This document shows positions 16,640-25,433 of a stretch of DNA of 64,000 bases, piece by piece (position 1 is the stretch's first letter; the number at the start of each line of letters is the position of its first letter). The notes beneath the pieces are model-generated. The model had not been told where the DNA came from. It saw only the letters and a list, made by a program, of their open reading frames with translations, and made no database searches. Origin of the DNA: Planctomycetota bacterium (GTDB lineage Bacteria > Planctomycetota > UBA1135 > GCA-002686595); NCBI GenBank assembly GCA_020638835.1, contig JACKHV010000001.1:124001-188000 (forward strand). The letters are read 5' to 3'. The translations under genes were made by a program, and so were the position numbers.

Positions 16640-18949
16640 ATGAACATCAACTCGAATCACCGCGCCGCTTGGAGCCTCTTGGCCCTCGGTCTCGTCGCTG
16701 CCTCGTGCGCGTCGCCCTCGAGCGGCGGCAAGCAAGCTCTCGGACCGAACGAACCCGCGCCGGCGACTTGTCCCGTGATGGGCGTGCCGAGCGGAGCTTC
16801 CATGAGCACGACCGACGACGTGATGACCAACCGTGATTGGTGGCCGAGCATGCTCGACCTCTCGATCCTCGCGCAGAACTCCTCGAAGACCGATCCGATG
16901 GACCCGGACTTCGACTATGCCGCCGAGTTCTCGAAGCTCGACATCGACGCCGTCAAGGCCGACATCACGAAGGTGATGAAGACCTCGCAGGACTGGTGGC
17001 CCGCCGACTGGGGCAACTACGGTCCGCTCTTCATCCGCATGGCGTGGCACAGCGCCGGCACCTACCGCGTCGCCGACGGCCGCGGCGGCGCCGAGGACGG
17101 AACGCAGCGCTTCGCGCCGCTGAACAGCTGGCCCGACAACGCGAACCTCGACAAGGCGCGCCGTCTGCTGTGGCCCGTGAAGGCCAAGTACGGCAAGAGT
17201 GTGTCGTGGGCCGACCTGATGATCCTCGCCGGCAACGTCGCGCTCGAAGACGCGGGGCTCGACACCTTCGGCTTCGCCGGCGGACGTCAAGACGTCTGGG
17301 AAGCGCAGAACGACGTGTTCTGGGGTCCTGAGGGCGAGTGGCTCGGTGACATGCGCTACAGCGGTGACCGCGATCTCGCGAACCCGCTGGCGGCCGTGCA
17401 GATGGGTCTGATCTACGTGAACCCCGAAGGCCCGAACGGCAACCCCGACCCGCTGCTGGCGGCGATCGACATCCGCGAGACCTTCGCGCGCATGGCGATG
17501 AACGACGAAGAGACCGTCGCGCTGATCGCCGGTGGTCACACGCTCGGCAAGGTGCACGGAGCCGGTCCCGCGAACAACGTCGGCCCCGAGCCGGAAGGTG
17601 CTCCGATCGAGCAACAAGGCCTCGGTTGGAAGAGCAAGTACAAGAGCGGCAAGGGAGCCGACACGATCACCAGCGGTCTCGAAGGCGCTTGGACTTCGAC
17701 GCCGACCAAGTGGTCGAACGGATTCCTCGACAACCTGTACGCCTACGAGTGGGAGCTGACCAAGAGCCCCGCCGGCGCGCACCAATGGACGCCGAAGGAC
17801 GGACTCGAAGACGTGCCGGACGCGCACATCAAGGGTCATTACAACAAGCCGATCATGCTGACGACGGACCTCGCCCTGCGCATGGATCCGATCTACGGCC
17901 CGATCTCGAAGCGCTTCCACGACGACCCGCAAGCGTTCGCCGACGCGTACGCGAAGGCTTGGTACAAGCTGACGCACCGCGACATGGGTCCCGTCTCGCG
18001 CCTGCTCGGCAAGGACGTGCCGCCGGCGCAGCTCTGGCAGGATCCGGTCCCGCCCGTCGATCACACGCTGATCGGTGACGAGGGCATCGCGACGCTGAAG
18101 GAAGAGGTCCTCGCCTCCGGCCTGACGACCCCGCAGCTCGTGCGCGCCGCGTGGGCTTCGGCCGCGTCGTACCGCGACAGCGACAAGCGCGGCGGCGCGA
18201 ACGGTGCCCGCGTGCGCCTCGCCCCGCAGAAGGACTGGGCCGCGAACGACCCGCAAGAGCTGATGCAAGTGCTGCGTGAGCTCGAGAAGATCCAGCGCGA
18301 GTTCAACAGCGAGCAAGCGGACGACACGCGCGTGTCGATGGCCGACCTGATCGTGCTGGCGGGTTGCGCAGCGGTCGAGAAGGCTGCGAGCGACGCGGGC
18401 TACGACGTCAACGTGCCCTTCACGCCCGGCCGCACGGACGCGACCGCGGAGATGACGGACGCGGCGTCCTTCGAGCCGCTCGAGCCCAAGGCGGACGGCT
18501 TCCGCAACTTCGACTCGGGCAAGTCGTTCTTCCGCCCGGAGAAGGCGCTCGTCGACCGCGCGAACCTGCTCGCGCTGACGGCGCCCGAGATGACCGTCCT
18601 CGTCGGCGGCATGCGCGCCCTCGACGCGAACACCGGCGGCGCCAAGCACGGCGTGTTCACCGATCGCCCCGGCACGTTGACGAACGACTTCTTCGTCAAC
18701 CTGCTCGAGATGGGCACGGTCTGGACGAAGAAGGACGACGGAACCTTCGAAGGCCGCGACCGCGAGAGCGGTGAGCTGAAGTGGACCGCGACGGCCGTCG
18801 ACCTGATCTTCGGCTCGAACTCGCAGCTGCGCGCCCTCGCCGAGGTCTACGGCAGCGCCGACGGAGCCCACAAGTTCGTCGACGACTTCGCCGCGGCCTG
18901 GGCCAAGGTGATGGAGCTCGACCGCTTCGACCTGAAGCGCTCGAACTGA
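16640..18949 (+). CDS. katG: Catalase-peroxidase KatG with lipoprotein signal
   Basis: 769 residues from the ATG at 16640. It disproportionates hydrogen peroxide and has peroxidase activity. The N-terminal haem domain has the distal Arg-Trp-His (RMAWHSAGTYR), the proximal His (ALIAGGHTLGKVHG), and the Tyr and Met of the Trp-Tyr-Met adduct (YVNPEGPNGNPDP and FARMAMNDEE). The usual haem-free C-terminal domain follows. Unusually, it starts with a lipoprotein-type signal, AAWSLLALGLVAASC, so the mature enzyme should be lipid-anchored outside the cytoplasmic membrane. Codons before 16640 are in frame but lack similarity. An OxyR gene 0.8 kb downstream suggests peroxide control. A hairpin terminator follows. 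Confidence 0.96.
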   Translation: MNINSNHRAAWSLLALGLVAASCASPSSGGKQALGPNEPAPATCPVMGVPSGASMSTTDDVMTNRDWWPSMLDLSILAQNSSKTDPMDPDFDYAAEFSKLDIDAVKADITKVMKTSQDWWPADWGNYGPLFIRMAWHSAGTYRVADGRGGAEDGTQRFAPLNSWPDNANLDKARRLLWPVKAKYGKSVSWADLMILAGNVALEDAGLDTFGFAGGRQDVWEAQNDVFWGPEGEWLGDMRYSGDRDLANPLAAVQMGLIYVNPEGPNGNPDPLLAAIDIRETFARMAMNDEETVALIAGGHTLGKVHGAGPANNVGPEPEGAPIEQQGLGWKSKYKSGKGADTITSGLEGAWTSTPTKWSNGFLDNLYAYEWELTKSPAGAHQWTPKDGLEDVPDAHIKGHYNKPIMLTTDLALRMDPIYGPISKRFHDDPQAFADAYAKAWYKLTHRDMGPVSRLLGKDVPPAQLWQDPVPPVDHTLIGDEGIATLKEEVLASGLTTPQLVRAAWASAASYRDSDKRGGANGARVRLAPQKDWAANDPQELMQVLRELEKIQREFNSEQADDTRVSMADLIVLAGCAAVEKAASDAGYDVNVPFTPGRTDATAEMTDAASFEPLEPKADGFRNFDSGKSFFRPEKALVDRANLLALTAPEMTVLVGGMRALDANTGGAKHGVFTDRPGTLTNDFFVNLLEMGTVWTKKDDGTFEGRDRESGELKWTATAVDLIFGSNSQLRALAEVYGSADGAHKFVDDFAAAWAKVMELDRFDLKRSN

Positions 18950-18971
18950 GGTTCGATCCCCCCCGAAACCC

Positions 18972-19005
18972 GCGCCCCGCTGTCGGACTTCCGGCAGCGG
19001 GGCGC
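18972..19005. terminator. Hairpin terminator after katG
   Basis: Stem GCGCCCCGCTG / CAGCGGGGCGC with an inner CGG/CCG pairing, between convergent genes (katG and the small minus-strand gene at 19026). Confidence 0.75.
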
Positions 19006-19025
19006 TCTCGTTCGGCGGGCTGGGA

Positions 19026-19310
19026 TCAGCTCATCGCCATCAGCATCCAGAGGGTCAGATCCGCGGAGTGCCTCGCCTGCAACGCGCGCACATGCATGAC
19101 GCGCGCGACCTCCTCCGGCTCCGAATCACGGATCAGCTGGATCGTCGCGTAGGGCAGGGCGAAGGTGCGCCCGCGGAGCAGCTCGATGAACCGTTCGCGG
19201 TCGGCGGACTTCATCTCCTGGATCGTCGCGTAGTCGAACTGCGCGAGGGTGCTCGCGTAGCGCTTCCACGCGTCGAGGAAGCGCCGGCCGTAGGTCTGTT
19301 CGTCACTCAT
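19026..19310 (-). CDS. Small hypothetical protein
   Basis: 94 residues, soluble and mostly helical (FLDAWKRYASTLAQFDYATI, then FIELLRGRTFALPYATIQLI), with no cysteine. It ends in a short hydrophobic tail (LTLWMLMAMS). It is convergent with katG and shares the terminator region. I do not recognise the family; the plus-strand frame over the same bases has no better claim. Confidence 0.55.
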   Translation of the reverse strand: MSDEQTYGRRFLDAWKRYASTLAQFDYATIQEMKSADRERFIELLRGRTFALPYATIQLIRDSEPEEVARVMHVRALQARHSADLTLWMLMAMS

Positions 19311-19466
19311 CGAAGTAGATCCTCCGTGGGAGCGAGATCATAGAGCGAGAGGAGCGCGTCGGGACGTCGGTTCCCGTGCTCCGCGCCGGGGAAGCGGCCC
19401 GCCTGGCTCGCGGAGGAACGCGCGACGCACTATCCTGACCGCTCACCTCGAACGGAAGGAACCGAC

Positions 19467-19745
19467 ATGCCCCGCGCCACTGCCCGCCACATCCTCGTCT
19501 CGACCGAACAAGAGTGCCTCGACCTCAAGGCCAAGCTCGCCGCGGGCGGAGACTTCGCGTCGCTCGCCAAGCAACACTCGAAGTGCCCGTCCGGCCGCAG
19601 CGGCGGGGACCTCGGCAGCTTCGGACCCGGCCAGATGGTCAAGGAGTTCGACACCGTCGTCTTCAACGAAGCGGTCGGAGAGGTGCACGGACCCGTGAAG
19701 ACGCAGTTCGGATACCACCTGCTCGAAGTCACGAGCCGCAGCTGA
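19467..19745 (+). CDS. ppiC: Parvulin-type peptidyl-prolyl isomerase
   Basis: 92 residues, the length of a stand-alone PpiC. It has the family landmarks: ARHILVSTEQECLDLKAKL, FASLAKQHSKCPSG, GGDLGSFGPGQMVKEFD, and the C-terminal GPVKTQFGYHLLEV. There is no signal peptide, so it should act in the cytoplasm, catalysing cis-trans isomerisation of X-Pro bonds. It is 21 bp upstream of oxyR on the same strand and may be co-transcribed with it. Confidence 0.9.
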   Translation: MPRATARHILVSTEQECLDLKAKLAAGGDFASLAKQHSKCPSGRSGGDLGSFGPGQMVKEFDTVVFNEAVGEVHGPVKTQFGYHLLEVTSRS

Positions 19746-19766
19746 CCGCGGTCGAGGCTCCTCATC

Positions 19767-20669
19767 GTGGAACGCCCGACACTGCGGCAGCTCGAGTACT
19801 TCGTCGCGGTCGCGGAGCAGCTCAACTTCAGCAAGGCCGCGGAAGCGTGCCACGTCTCGCAACCCGCGCTCTCGGCGCAGATCGCGCAGCTCGAGTCGCT
19901 GCTCGGTCTGCCGCTCTTCGAGCGCGATCGGCGCGGCGTGCAGTTGACGGCGGCAGGGGAGGCGTTGGTCGGGCCCGCGCAGGAAGTGCTCGACGCGACC
20001 GACCGCGTCACGCAGCTCGCCAAGTCGCAGGGCGTTCCGCTGACCGGGCCGCTGAGGATCGGGACGATCCCGACCGTCGGGCCGTACCTCTTGCCGCGCG
20101 TGCTGCCACAGGTGCACGAGGCCTTCCCCGACCTGCAGATCTACCTGCGAGAGGACACGACGAGTCGTCTCTTGCAGCAACTCGACGAGGGGCAGCTCGA
20201 CCTGCTGTTGCTCGCGATCGACATCGACCTCGGCAACGTCGCGACGATGCCGCTGTTCTCGGACCCCTTCACCCTCGCCGTCTCCGATCGCGACGAGCTG
20301 ACGCACGCGGAGAGCGCGACGCTGGACGACCTCGAAGGGCGCGACTTGCTGCTGCTCGACGAGGGCCACTGCCTGCGCGAGCAGACCTTGCCGTTGTGCG
20401 AGGCATCCGGTGGTGACGAACTGCGCGGGTTCCGTGCCTCGAGCCTCGGGACGATCGCGCAGATGGTCGCGGGGGGGCTCGGCTCCACCCTGCTGCCCGA
20501 GCTGGCCGTCGAGCGCGAGGCCGCCGCGGCGCCGCGCCTCGTCACCTTGCCGTTCGGCGCCGACGGTCCGTCGCGCAGCGTGGGACTCGCGTGGCGCAAG
20601 CGCTGTCCGCGCGGCGACGAGTTCCGTCGCTTGGGCGAGGTGATCGCGCGGGCGTACGCGCGGAGCTGA
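19767..20669 (+). CDS. oxyR: OxyR-type LysR regulator with both redox cysteines
   Basis: 300 residues, GTG start. It has an N-terminal LysR helix-turn-helix (NFSKAAEACHVSQPALSAQI) and a C-terminal sensing domain. The motif LLLDEGHCLREQTLPLC keeps the two peroxide-sensing cysteines of OxyR at the same 9-residue spacing as Cys199-Cys208 in E. coli. In its oxidised form it should activate peroxide-defence genes, with katG at 16640 the obvious local target. The stop codon is at the outer edge of palindrome copy c. Confidence 0.92.
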   Translation: MERPTLRQLEYFVAVAEQLNFSKAAEACHVSQPALSAQIAQLESLLGLPLFERDRRGVQLTAAGEALVGPAQEVLDATDRVTQLAKSQGVPLTGPLRIGTIPTVGPYLLPRVLPQVHEAFPDLQIYLREDTTSRLLQQLDEGQLDLLLLAIDIDLGNVATMPLFSDPFTLAVSDRDELTHAESATLDDLEGRDLLLLDEGHCLREQTLPLCEASGGDELRGFRASSLGTIAQMVAGGLGSTLLPELAVEREAAAAPRLVTLPFGADGPSRSVGLAWRKRCPRGDEFRRLGEVIARAYARS

Positions 20670-20799
20670 CCGGTCACGGGGAGGGATGAACGTACGGTGC
20701 CGCACAACTTGTTGTTCCCTCAGCTGGGACGCTGCGTCCCAGCTGAGGGAACAACAAGTTGTGCGGCACCGTACGTTCATCCCTCCCCGCGACCGCTCA
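20667..20799. repeat. Long quasi-palindrome, copy c (between convergent genes)
   Basis: About 133 bp centred at 20733 (core GGGACGC-T-GCGTCCC). The inner 117 bp or so are nearly perfect. The outer arms mirror local sequence (GGTCACGGGGAGGGATGAAC and its complement with one mismatch). The palindrome reaches from the oxyR stop codon to 2 bp before the stop of the opposing gene. At this site it could work as a bidirectional terminator. Confidence 0.9.
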
Positions 20800-20801
20800 C
20801 C

Positions 20802-21245
20802 TCACAGCTGCCACAACCCGTGCTGGATCCCGCCCAGGAAGTAGATCGCGAACCTCCCGCGCCCCGGTATCTCGGTCGGCAGCATCGCGAACTCTGCGCC
20901 CGAGGCCTGGGCCGCCACGACCGCCGCGTCGATGTCGTCGACCAGCACGTACGGCCTGACCACGGGCGTCTCGGCGTCGTGCATCGGAGCGCGTACGCCG
21001 ATCGTACCGCCGCCCGTGAGCGCCGCGGTGCGCGCGTTCCCGAGCTCCGCGACCGGCACGCCGAACTCGACGTGATGTTGCTGAGCGAGTGAGGCGCAAG
21101 TCGCTTCGACGTCCGGCGTCACGATTTCGAGGTAGTGGATCGGCATGAGGTGCTGGGAGTCGGTCGCGGGTCCTCGGTTCGTCGCGCAGGCGCAGAGCGA
21201 GGCGGTGACCAAGAGGAGCGCAAGGAGTCGTGAGGAATGTTGCAT
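20802..21245 (-). CDS. VOC (glyoxalase/bleomycin-resistance) family lipoprotein
   Basis: 147 residues. The N-terminus is a lipoprotein-type signal (LLALLLVTASLCAC). The mature part has the beta-alpha-beta-beta-beta order of VOC domains: IHYLEIVTPDVEATCASL, EFGVPVAELGNARTAAL, RPYVLVDDIDAAVVAAQ, and a final GRFAIYFLGGIQHGLW. A metal site is not clear, so the reaction is unknown. It is the last gene of the minus-strand set DoxX, Trx/PDZ selenoprotein and VOC (54-bp gap to the preceding gene). Confidence 0.82.
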   Translation of the reverse strand: MQHSSRLLALLLVTASLCACATNRGPATDSQHLMPIHYLEIVTPDVEATCASLAQQHHVEFGVPVAELGNARTAALTGGGTIGVRAPMHDAETPVVRPYVLVDDIDAAVVAAQASGAEFAMLPTEIPGRGRFAIYFLGGIQHGLWQL

Positions 21246-21299
21246 GACCGCATCCTACCTCGCCATGCCGGCGCGCCGTGAGCATGCGCCGCCGCGCGG

Positions 21300-22544
21300 T
21301 CAGGAGCCGACCGTCAGCGTGATCACGCCGCGCTCGCGCTCGCGCACATATCGGACCTCCACCTGTTCGCCCGGCTTGCGCGTCAGACGCCACCATGCGT
21401 GGAAGTGGTCGATCGAGGCGAAGGTCGTCTGGTCGCCGACGCGGTAGACGATGTCGCCCTCGCGCAGTCCCGCTTCTCGAGCGGCACGGCCGACGTGCTG
21501 GCGCGGCCCAGAGGTGACGAAGTAGTCGATGCGGAAGGCGAAGGGTTCGCTGTCGAGTCCCGCGGCCTTGCGCTCTTCATCCGAGAGCACGGCCCCGCCG
21601 AAGCCGGGTACGGGATCGAGCGCCCACTTGAGCGGTCTCCACGCGAAGGATCGCGGCGTCCCGGTGCGCCAACCGGGATGCAGATCGAGCCTCAGCGAGT
21701 GATTGGAGCCCTCGCGCCGCACTTCGATCTCGAGTTCTCCACCGATCGCCGGCATCCGATCGAGCGCATGCATCACGTCGCTCGCCGAGGCGATCGCGGT
21801 GGATCCGATGCGAAGGATGCGGTCTCCGATCAATAGCCCGGCGTGCGCCGCGGGCGAGCCGTCGGTCAGTTGCGTGATACGGCGTTGATCGTCACGATCC
21901 AGGTCGAAGCCGACGATTGCGGGCGCTGGGAAGACCCACAGGTCCTCGTCGCGCAGCTCGCCTTCGGCCTTGCGTTGCCGGTAGAGCGACTCGAGCACGC
22001 TGTGGCAGTGGATGCACTTGCCCTGGTCCTTCTCGGCGAAGGCCGGGACGTCTTCGAGTCGCACTGCGGGATCCGGCGGCTCGGGCGCGGGCTTCGACTC
22101 GTAGCGCTCGTGATCGTCGAGCGTCGCTTCGAGCAAGGCTTCGAACGACTCGCTCGAGAGCCAGACGCCGGGGCCGCGCTCGTCGCGCCCACCGTAGCGG
22201 TGATAGACGTGTCCGTCCGGATGCAGCGTGAGCATCGCGAAGGTCAAGTCGAAGTCGAAGCGGTAGCGCGCCAGGTCGACGCCGCGCATGTCCGTGACCT
22301 TGACGGTCACGAAGTCGTCGAGCAGCTCAGTGAGCGATTCTGAGGGGCGGACGACCGTCCGCCAGAAGGGATCGCAATCCGTTCAGGCCTCTCAGCGGAA
22401 GGCGATGAGCAACGGCTTGCCGGACTCCAGCGCAAGCTCGTGCGCGGCGGCGAGGTCGGACGACCAGCGGGATTCCTGCGCGACGCGCGGGGCGAGCAGC
22501 AGCGGGGTCGCGAACAAGAGTCCGAGGAGCGTGAGTGCTTTCAT
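21300..22544 (-). CDS. Thioredoxin-like/PDZ selenoprotein with two in-frame UGA (Sec) codons
   Basis: Read from the ATG at 22544, the frame gives a signal peptide (MKALTLLGLLFATPLLLAP), then HELALESGKPLLIAFR, then UGA (22392-22394), Glu-Ala, UGA (22383-22385), Thr-Asp-Cys, DPFWRTVV and on without interruption to the UGA stop at 21300. With Sec at both UGAs the motif is U51-x-x-U54-x-x-C57, placed where thioredoxin-like domains have their redox CxxC. A strong hairpin just downstream fits a bacterial SECIS. Later come CIHCH near residue 175 (haem c- or metal-type) and two PDZ modules (about 225-290 and 345-410). The layout matches what I recall as the Trx7/PDZ (seleno)protein family. A shorter start at 22310 would lose the signal and redox site. 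A DoxX gene lies 24 bp upstream. Confidence 0.85.
22346..22363 (-). promoter_or_regulatory. Bacterial SECIS-like hairpin
   Basis: On the mRNA, a perfect 7-bp stem GGCGGAC/GUCCGCC closes a GGUC loop, which contains the GU expected for SelB binding. The stem is extended by UUCU/AGAA past a bulge. The loop begins 26 nt after the second UGA and 35 nt after the first, within the range usual for bacterial SECIS elements for both. Confidence 0.75.
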
Positions 22545-22568
22545 GCCGAAAGGATACGCCGATCACGG

Positions 22569-22940
22569 TCAGGACGTCACGACGAGAGTCGCGCTCACGA
22601 GCAGCATCATGAAGGCCGGCAACGACTTGAGTGCCGCATCACCGACTTTCATGTGCATCGCCAGAGCGCCGCACATCAGCGCGAGGACCACGACCGCGGC
22701 GACGGGGGTGAGCACGGGGAACCACATGCCTGCGATCAGGGCGAGCGCGGAGCCGAGCTTGAGCGAGCCTACCAGCACGAAGAACCAATGCGGGAGACCG
22801 TAAGCACGAAACTCCTCGCGCAAGGACTGCGCTCCGCCTCCGCGGTACGGCGTCGCGACCTTCGCTCGGAACAGCCAGACGTTGAGGAGGCCCAGGGCCA
22901 GGATGAGCTGCAGGGCCGTGGCCCCGGTGAGTTCGGGCAT
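22569..22940 (-). CDS. DoxX-family membrane protein
   Basis: 123 residues with four hydrophobic segments (LQLILALGLLNVWLF; FFVLVGSLKLGSALALIAGM; TPVAAVVVLALMCGALAMHM; FMMLLVSATLVV), the length and topology of DoxX/DoxX-like quinol-linked membrane proteins. It is first in the minus-strand operon with the Trx/PDZ selenoprotein (24-bp gap), which suggests a membrane-linked thiol or quinone redox role; that link is inference. Confidence 0.82.
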   Translation of the reverse strand: MPELTGATALQLILALGLLNVWLFRAKVATPYRGGGAQSLREEFRAYGLPHWFFVLVGSLKLGSALALIAGMWFPVLTPVAAVVVLALMCGALAMHMKVGDAALKSLPAFMMLLVSATLVVTS

Positions 22941-23096
22941 GAGGATGTCTCGCTTCTAGGGGCCAAGTGCAAGGGAAGGGCCGAGCCCAGCGCCTCCCTC
23001 CTTCCAGCGCCTCCTTCGCCGCCGAGGTGCCTCCGGATGCAGACGGACGCTGCAAGGACGACCCGCTACGCGGGCGCAGCGCTATTCTCTGCGCCC

Positions 23097-24233
23097 ATGT
23101 GGGACGCAGTGGTCCTCGGTCTCGGTGGAGTCGGCGCGTTCGCGTTGCGCGCGCTCGCGAAGCGCGGCGTGAAGGCGGTCGGCGTCGAGCAGTTCGAGCC
23201 CGCGCACGACCGCGGGTCGAGCCACGGGGAGACGCGCGTGTTCCGGCACGCGTACTTCGAACACGCCGACTACGTGCCGCTTCTGCTCCACTCCACCGCG
23301 GAGTTCCGCGCACTGGGCGAGTCCGTCGGGCGCCCGTTGATCGAGGCGTGCGGCACGTTGCTCGTCGGTGAGCGCGACTGCGCGGTGCTAGCGTCGGCAG
23401 AGGCGGCCGCGCGGCAGCACGGGATCGACGTCGAGGGACTCGGGACGGATGCGCTGCGCGCGCGCTTCCCGCAGTTCAACGTGCCGGACAGTCACCGCGG
23501 GCTGTTCGAACCGGGCGGCGGCTTCGTGCGGCCCGAGGAGTCGATCCGCGCGGCGCTCGAGGAGGCGCAACGGCTCGGCGCCGAGCTGCGCACCGGCGTG
23601 CGCGTCGAGCGCATCGAAGAAGGCTCGGGCGGTGTCAAGTTGCACACCTCGAGCGGCGAGTTGCGCGCGCGTCGTCTGATCGTCACAGCCGGCGCGTGGA
23701 CCGCGAAGCTCGTCCCCGCGCTCGCGCGTCGCCTGCGCGTCAGCCTGCAGATCCAAGCGTGGATCACGCCGCCCGATCCGTCACTCGTCGATCCGGCGCG
23801 CTTCCCCGCCTGGTTGATCGTGCGCGGCGACGAACCGCCGCTCTACGGCATCCCGAACGATCAGCGCGCCCCTGGCGCCGTGCGCGCGAAGGTCGCGTTG
23901 CACGGCCGGCGCGAGGCATGCGATCCCGACGCGCCGCGCCGCGCGCTGACGGACGACGACATCGAGGAACTGCTCCGCGTCGTGCGGCGCTGGTTGCCCG
24001 CGCTGGGCGAGCGCGTCGCCGACGCGAAGAGCTGCCTCTACACCGTGACGCCGGACGACCACTTCGTCGTCGACCGCGTGCCCGGCATGGACCACGTCTG
24101 TTGCGTGGCCGGCCTATCGGGTCACGGCTTCAAGCTGACGCCCGCGCTGGGGCAAGCCGTGGCGGAGGTGTCGCTGGACGGAAGCAGCACGCTGCCGGTC
24201 GGTTTCCTGACGCTCGCGCGATTCAGCGCTTGA
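23097..24233 (+). CDS. Sarcosine oxidase/N-methyltryptophan oxidase-like FAD amine oxidase
   Basis: 378 residues from the ATG at 23097. The Rossmann motif VVLGLGGVGAFALRALAKRG binds FAD. GSSHGETRVFRHAYFE matches the monomeric sarcosine oxidase family. CLYTVTPDDHFVVDRVPG carries the Cys that binds FAD covalently in these enzymes, and GLSGHGFKLTPALG closes the FAD site. The expected reaction is oxidative demethylation of sarcosine or another N-methyl (or secondary) amine, giving peroxide and formaldehyde. The substrate cannot be fixed from sequence. Confidence 0.9.
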   Translation: MWDAVVLGLGGVGAFALRALAKRGVKAVGVEQFEPAHDRGSSHGETRVFRHAYFEHADYVPLLLHSTAEFRALGESVGRPLIEACGTLLVGERDCAVLASAEAAARQHGIDVEGLGTDALRARFPQFNVPDSHRGLFEPGGGFVRPEESIRAALEEAQRLGAELRTGVRVERIEEGSGGVKLHTSSGELRARRLIVTAGAWTAKLVPALARRLRVSLQIQAWITPPDPSLVDPARFPAWLIVRGDEPPLYGIPNDQRAPGAVRAKVALHGRREACDPDAPRRALTDDDIEELLRVVRRWLPALGERVADAKSCLYTVTPDDHFVVDRVPGMDHVCCVAGLSGHGFKLTPALGQAVAEVSLDGSSTLPVGFLTLARFSA

Positions 24234-24322
24234 GCCAACCTGCGTCGCACCTCTGCCGCCGGCTCCCCGGCAACCCTCGTCGCACGTGCATCGCGCAGGC
24301 GTGATTCGGGCGCGCGTTGCGG

Positions 24323-24688
24323 TCAAGCGCCGAAGTAACCGAGTGCGTGCACCAGCGCGTCCTGCTTCGTCAGCCCGTCGGCGACGCGCGGGGCCAGGTC
24401 TTCAGCAGTGAACTGGAACAGCTGGAAGCAGGCGGAGAGGATCGCTTCGGCGTTGGCTTGCACGTAGGCCTGCACCTCCGCGACGCCTTGCGTGACGTCC
24501 TCGAGGTGCTCGAAGTCGGCGCTCAACAAGGCGATCTGCGCGAACTGCTCGGAGATCCACTCGCGGTTCCGCACCGCGTCGGGGTTCTCGATCATCACGG
24601 CGAGGATGCCGCCGACGATCTTCTTCTGGCGCTGGTCGAAGCCGGCGAGCGTGGCTCGCAGCGCGGCGCGCGGGTCGGGATCGGTCAT
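24323..24688 (-). CDS. Small helical hypothetical protein
   Basis: 121 residues, all-helical appearance and acidic, with one cysteine (AILSACFQLFQFTAEDLAP). Not recognised. It lies 13 bp downstream of the GDSL esterase gene on the same strand, so the two are probably co-transcribed. Confidence 0.65.
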   Translation of the reverse strand: MTDPDPRAALRATLAGFDQRQKKIVGGILAVMIENPDAVRNREWISEQFAQIALLSADFEHLEDVTQGVAEVQAYVQANAEAILSACFQLFQFTAEDLAPRVADGLTKQDALVHALGYFGA

Positions 24689-24701
24689 GCGTACAGCCTA
24701 C

Positions 24702-25433
24702 CTAGTCCGCCGCCGCGGCGCGCAGGACGCGGCGCAAGCTCGGCAGCACGTTGTCCGCGAGGCGCTCGTGGCCCATCGCGGTCGGGTGCAGACCGTCCGC
24801 GAGGTTCATCGACGGCACGCCGCCGACATCGCGCATGAAGGACGGCTCGAAGTCGACGTCCAGCTCCCGCGCGAGCCGTGGGTAGAGCGCGTCGAAGCTC
24901 GCGCCGTACTCGCCGTAGTTCGGAGGCAGGCGCACGCCGAGCAGCAGGACGTGCGCGCCGCCTTCGCGCGCTCGCTCGATCATGCGGCGCAGGTTGGACT
25001 CGATCTGCTCGAGCGCGATGCCGCGCAAGCCATCGTTGCCGCCCAGCTCGATGACGACGACGTCGGGATCGGTGCGCATGACCCAGTCGAGTGCCGTCAC
25101 GCCTCCGGAAGTCGTGCGACCACTCTCGGATGCGTTGACCAGCTCGAAGGGAGAGCCGTCGGCCGCGAGGCGCGCCTGCATCACGGCGGGGAAGGCCTGG
25201 TGCTCGGCGAGGTGCAGGCCGGCGCCGATGCTGTCGCCGAGGAAGACGACCTTGGGCGCGTCGCCAGGGAGCGGCGTCGCGGCGACGGGCGCGGCGACGC
25301 CGGAGGACGGTTCGTCGAAGAGCGTGCGCGCGCGGTCGGCGCCGCGCGAGTCCTGCGCGTCGGAACCGCAGGCGGCGGCGAGGAGCAGCAAGAGCGGCAG
25401 GGCCCTGCGGGTGAAGCTGGCGAAGCGGATCAT
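24702..25433 (-). CDS. tesA: SGNH/GDSL arylesterase-lysophospholipase lipoprotein (TesA-like)
   Basis: 243 residues from the ATG at 25433. The lipoprotein signal LPLLLLLAAACG gives an extracytoplasmic enzyme. The four SGNH blocks are present: FLGDSIGAG (Ser), a Gly in NASESGRTTSGG, ELGGNDGLRG (Asn), and the C-terminal DGLHPTAMGH (Asp/His). It hydrolyses thioester, aryl ester or lysophospholipid substrates. It is divergent from the YbbA/YbbP-like ABC genes, the same neighbourhood as tesA-ybbAP in E. coli. Confidence 0.88.
   Translation of the reverse strand: MIRFASFTRRALPLLLLLAAACGSDAQDSRGADRARTLFDEPSSGVAAPVAATPLPGDAPKVVFLGDSIGAGLHLAEHQAFPAVMQARLAADGSPFELVNASESGRTTSGGVTALDWVMRTDPDVVVIELGGNDGLRGIALEQIESNLRRMIERAREGGAHVLLLGVRLPPNYGEYGASFDALYPRLARELDVDFEPSFMRDVGGVPSMNLADGLHPTAMGHERLADNVLPSLRRVLRAAAAD

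Noticed and set aside
16280..18871. Minus-strand open frame of over 800 codons opposite katG
   Set aside because: Antisense of a highly conserved katG; no similarity to any family and shadow-like composition.
22327..22394. Start of the Trx/PDZ gene at an internal GTG near 22310, treating the upstream UGAs as stops or gene decay
   Set aside because: The upstream frame encodes a clean signal peptide and the expected start of a Trx-like fold. Both UGAs fall in redox positions and a SECIS-like hairpin follows. Decay would not be limited to these two codons.
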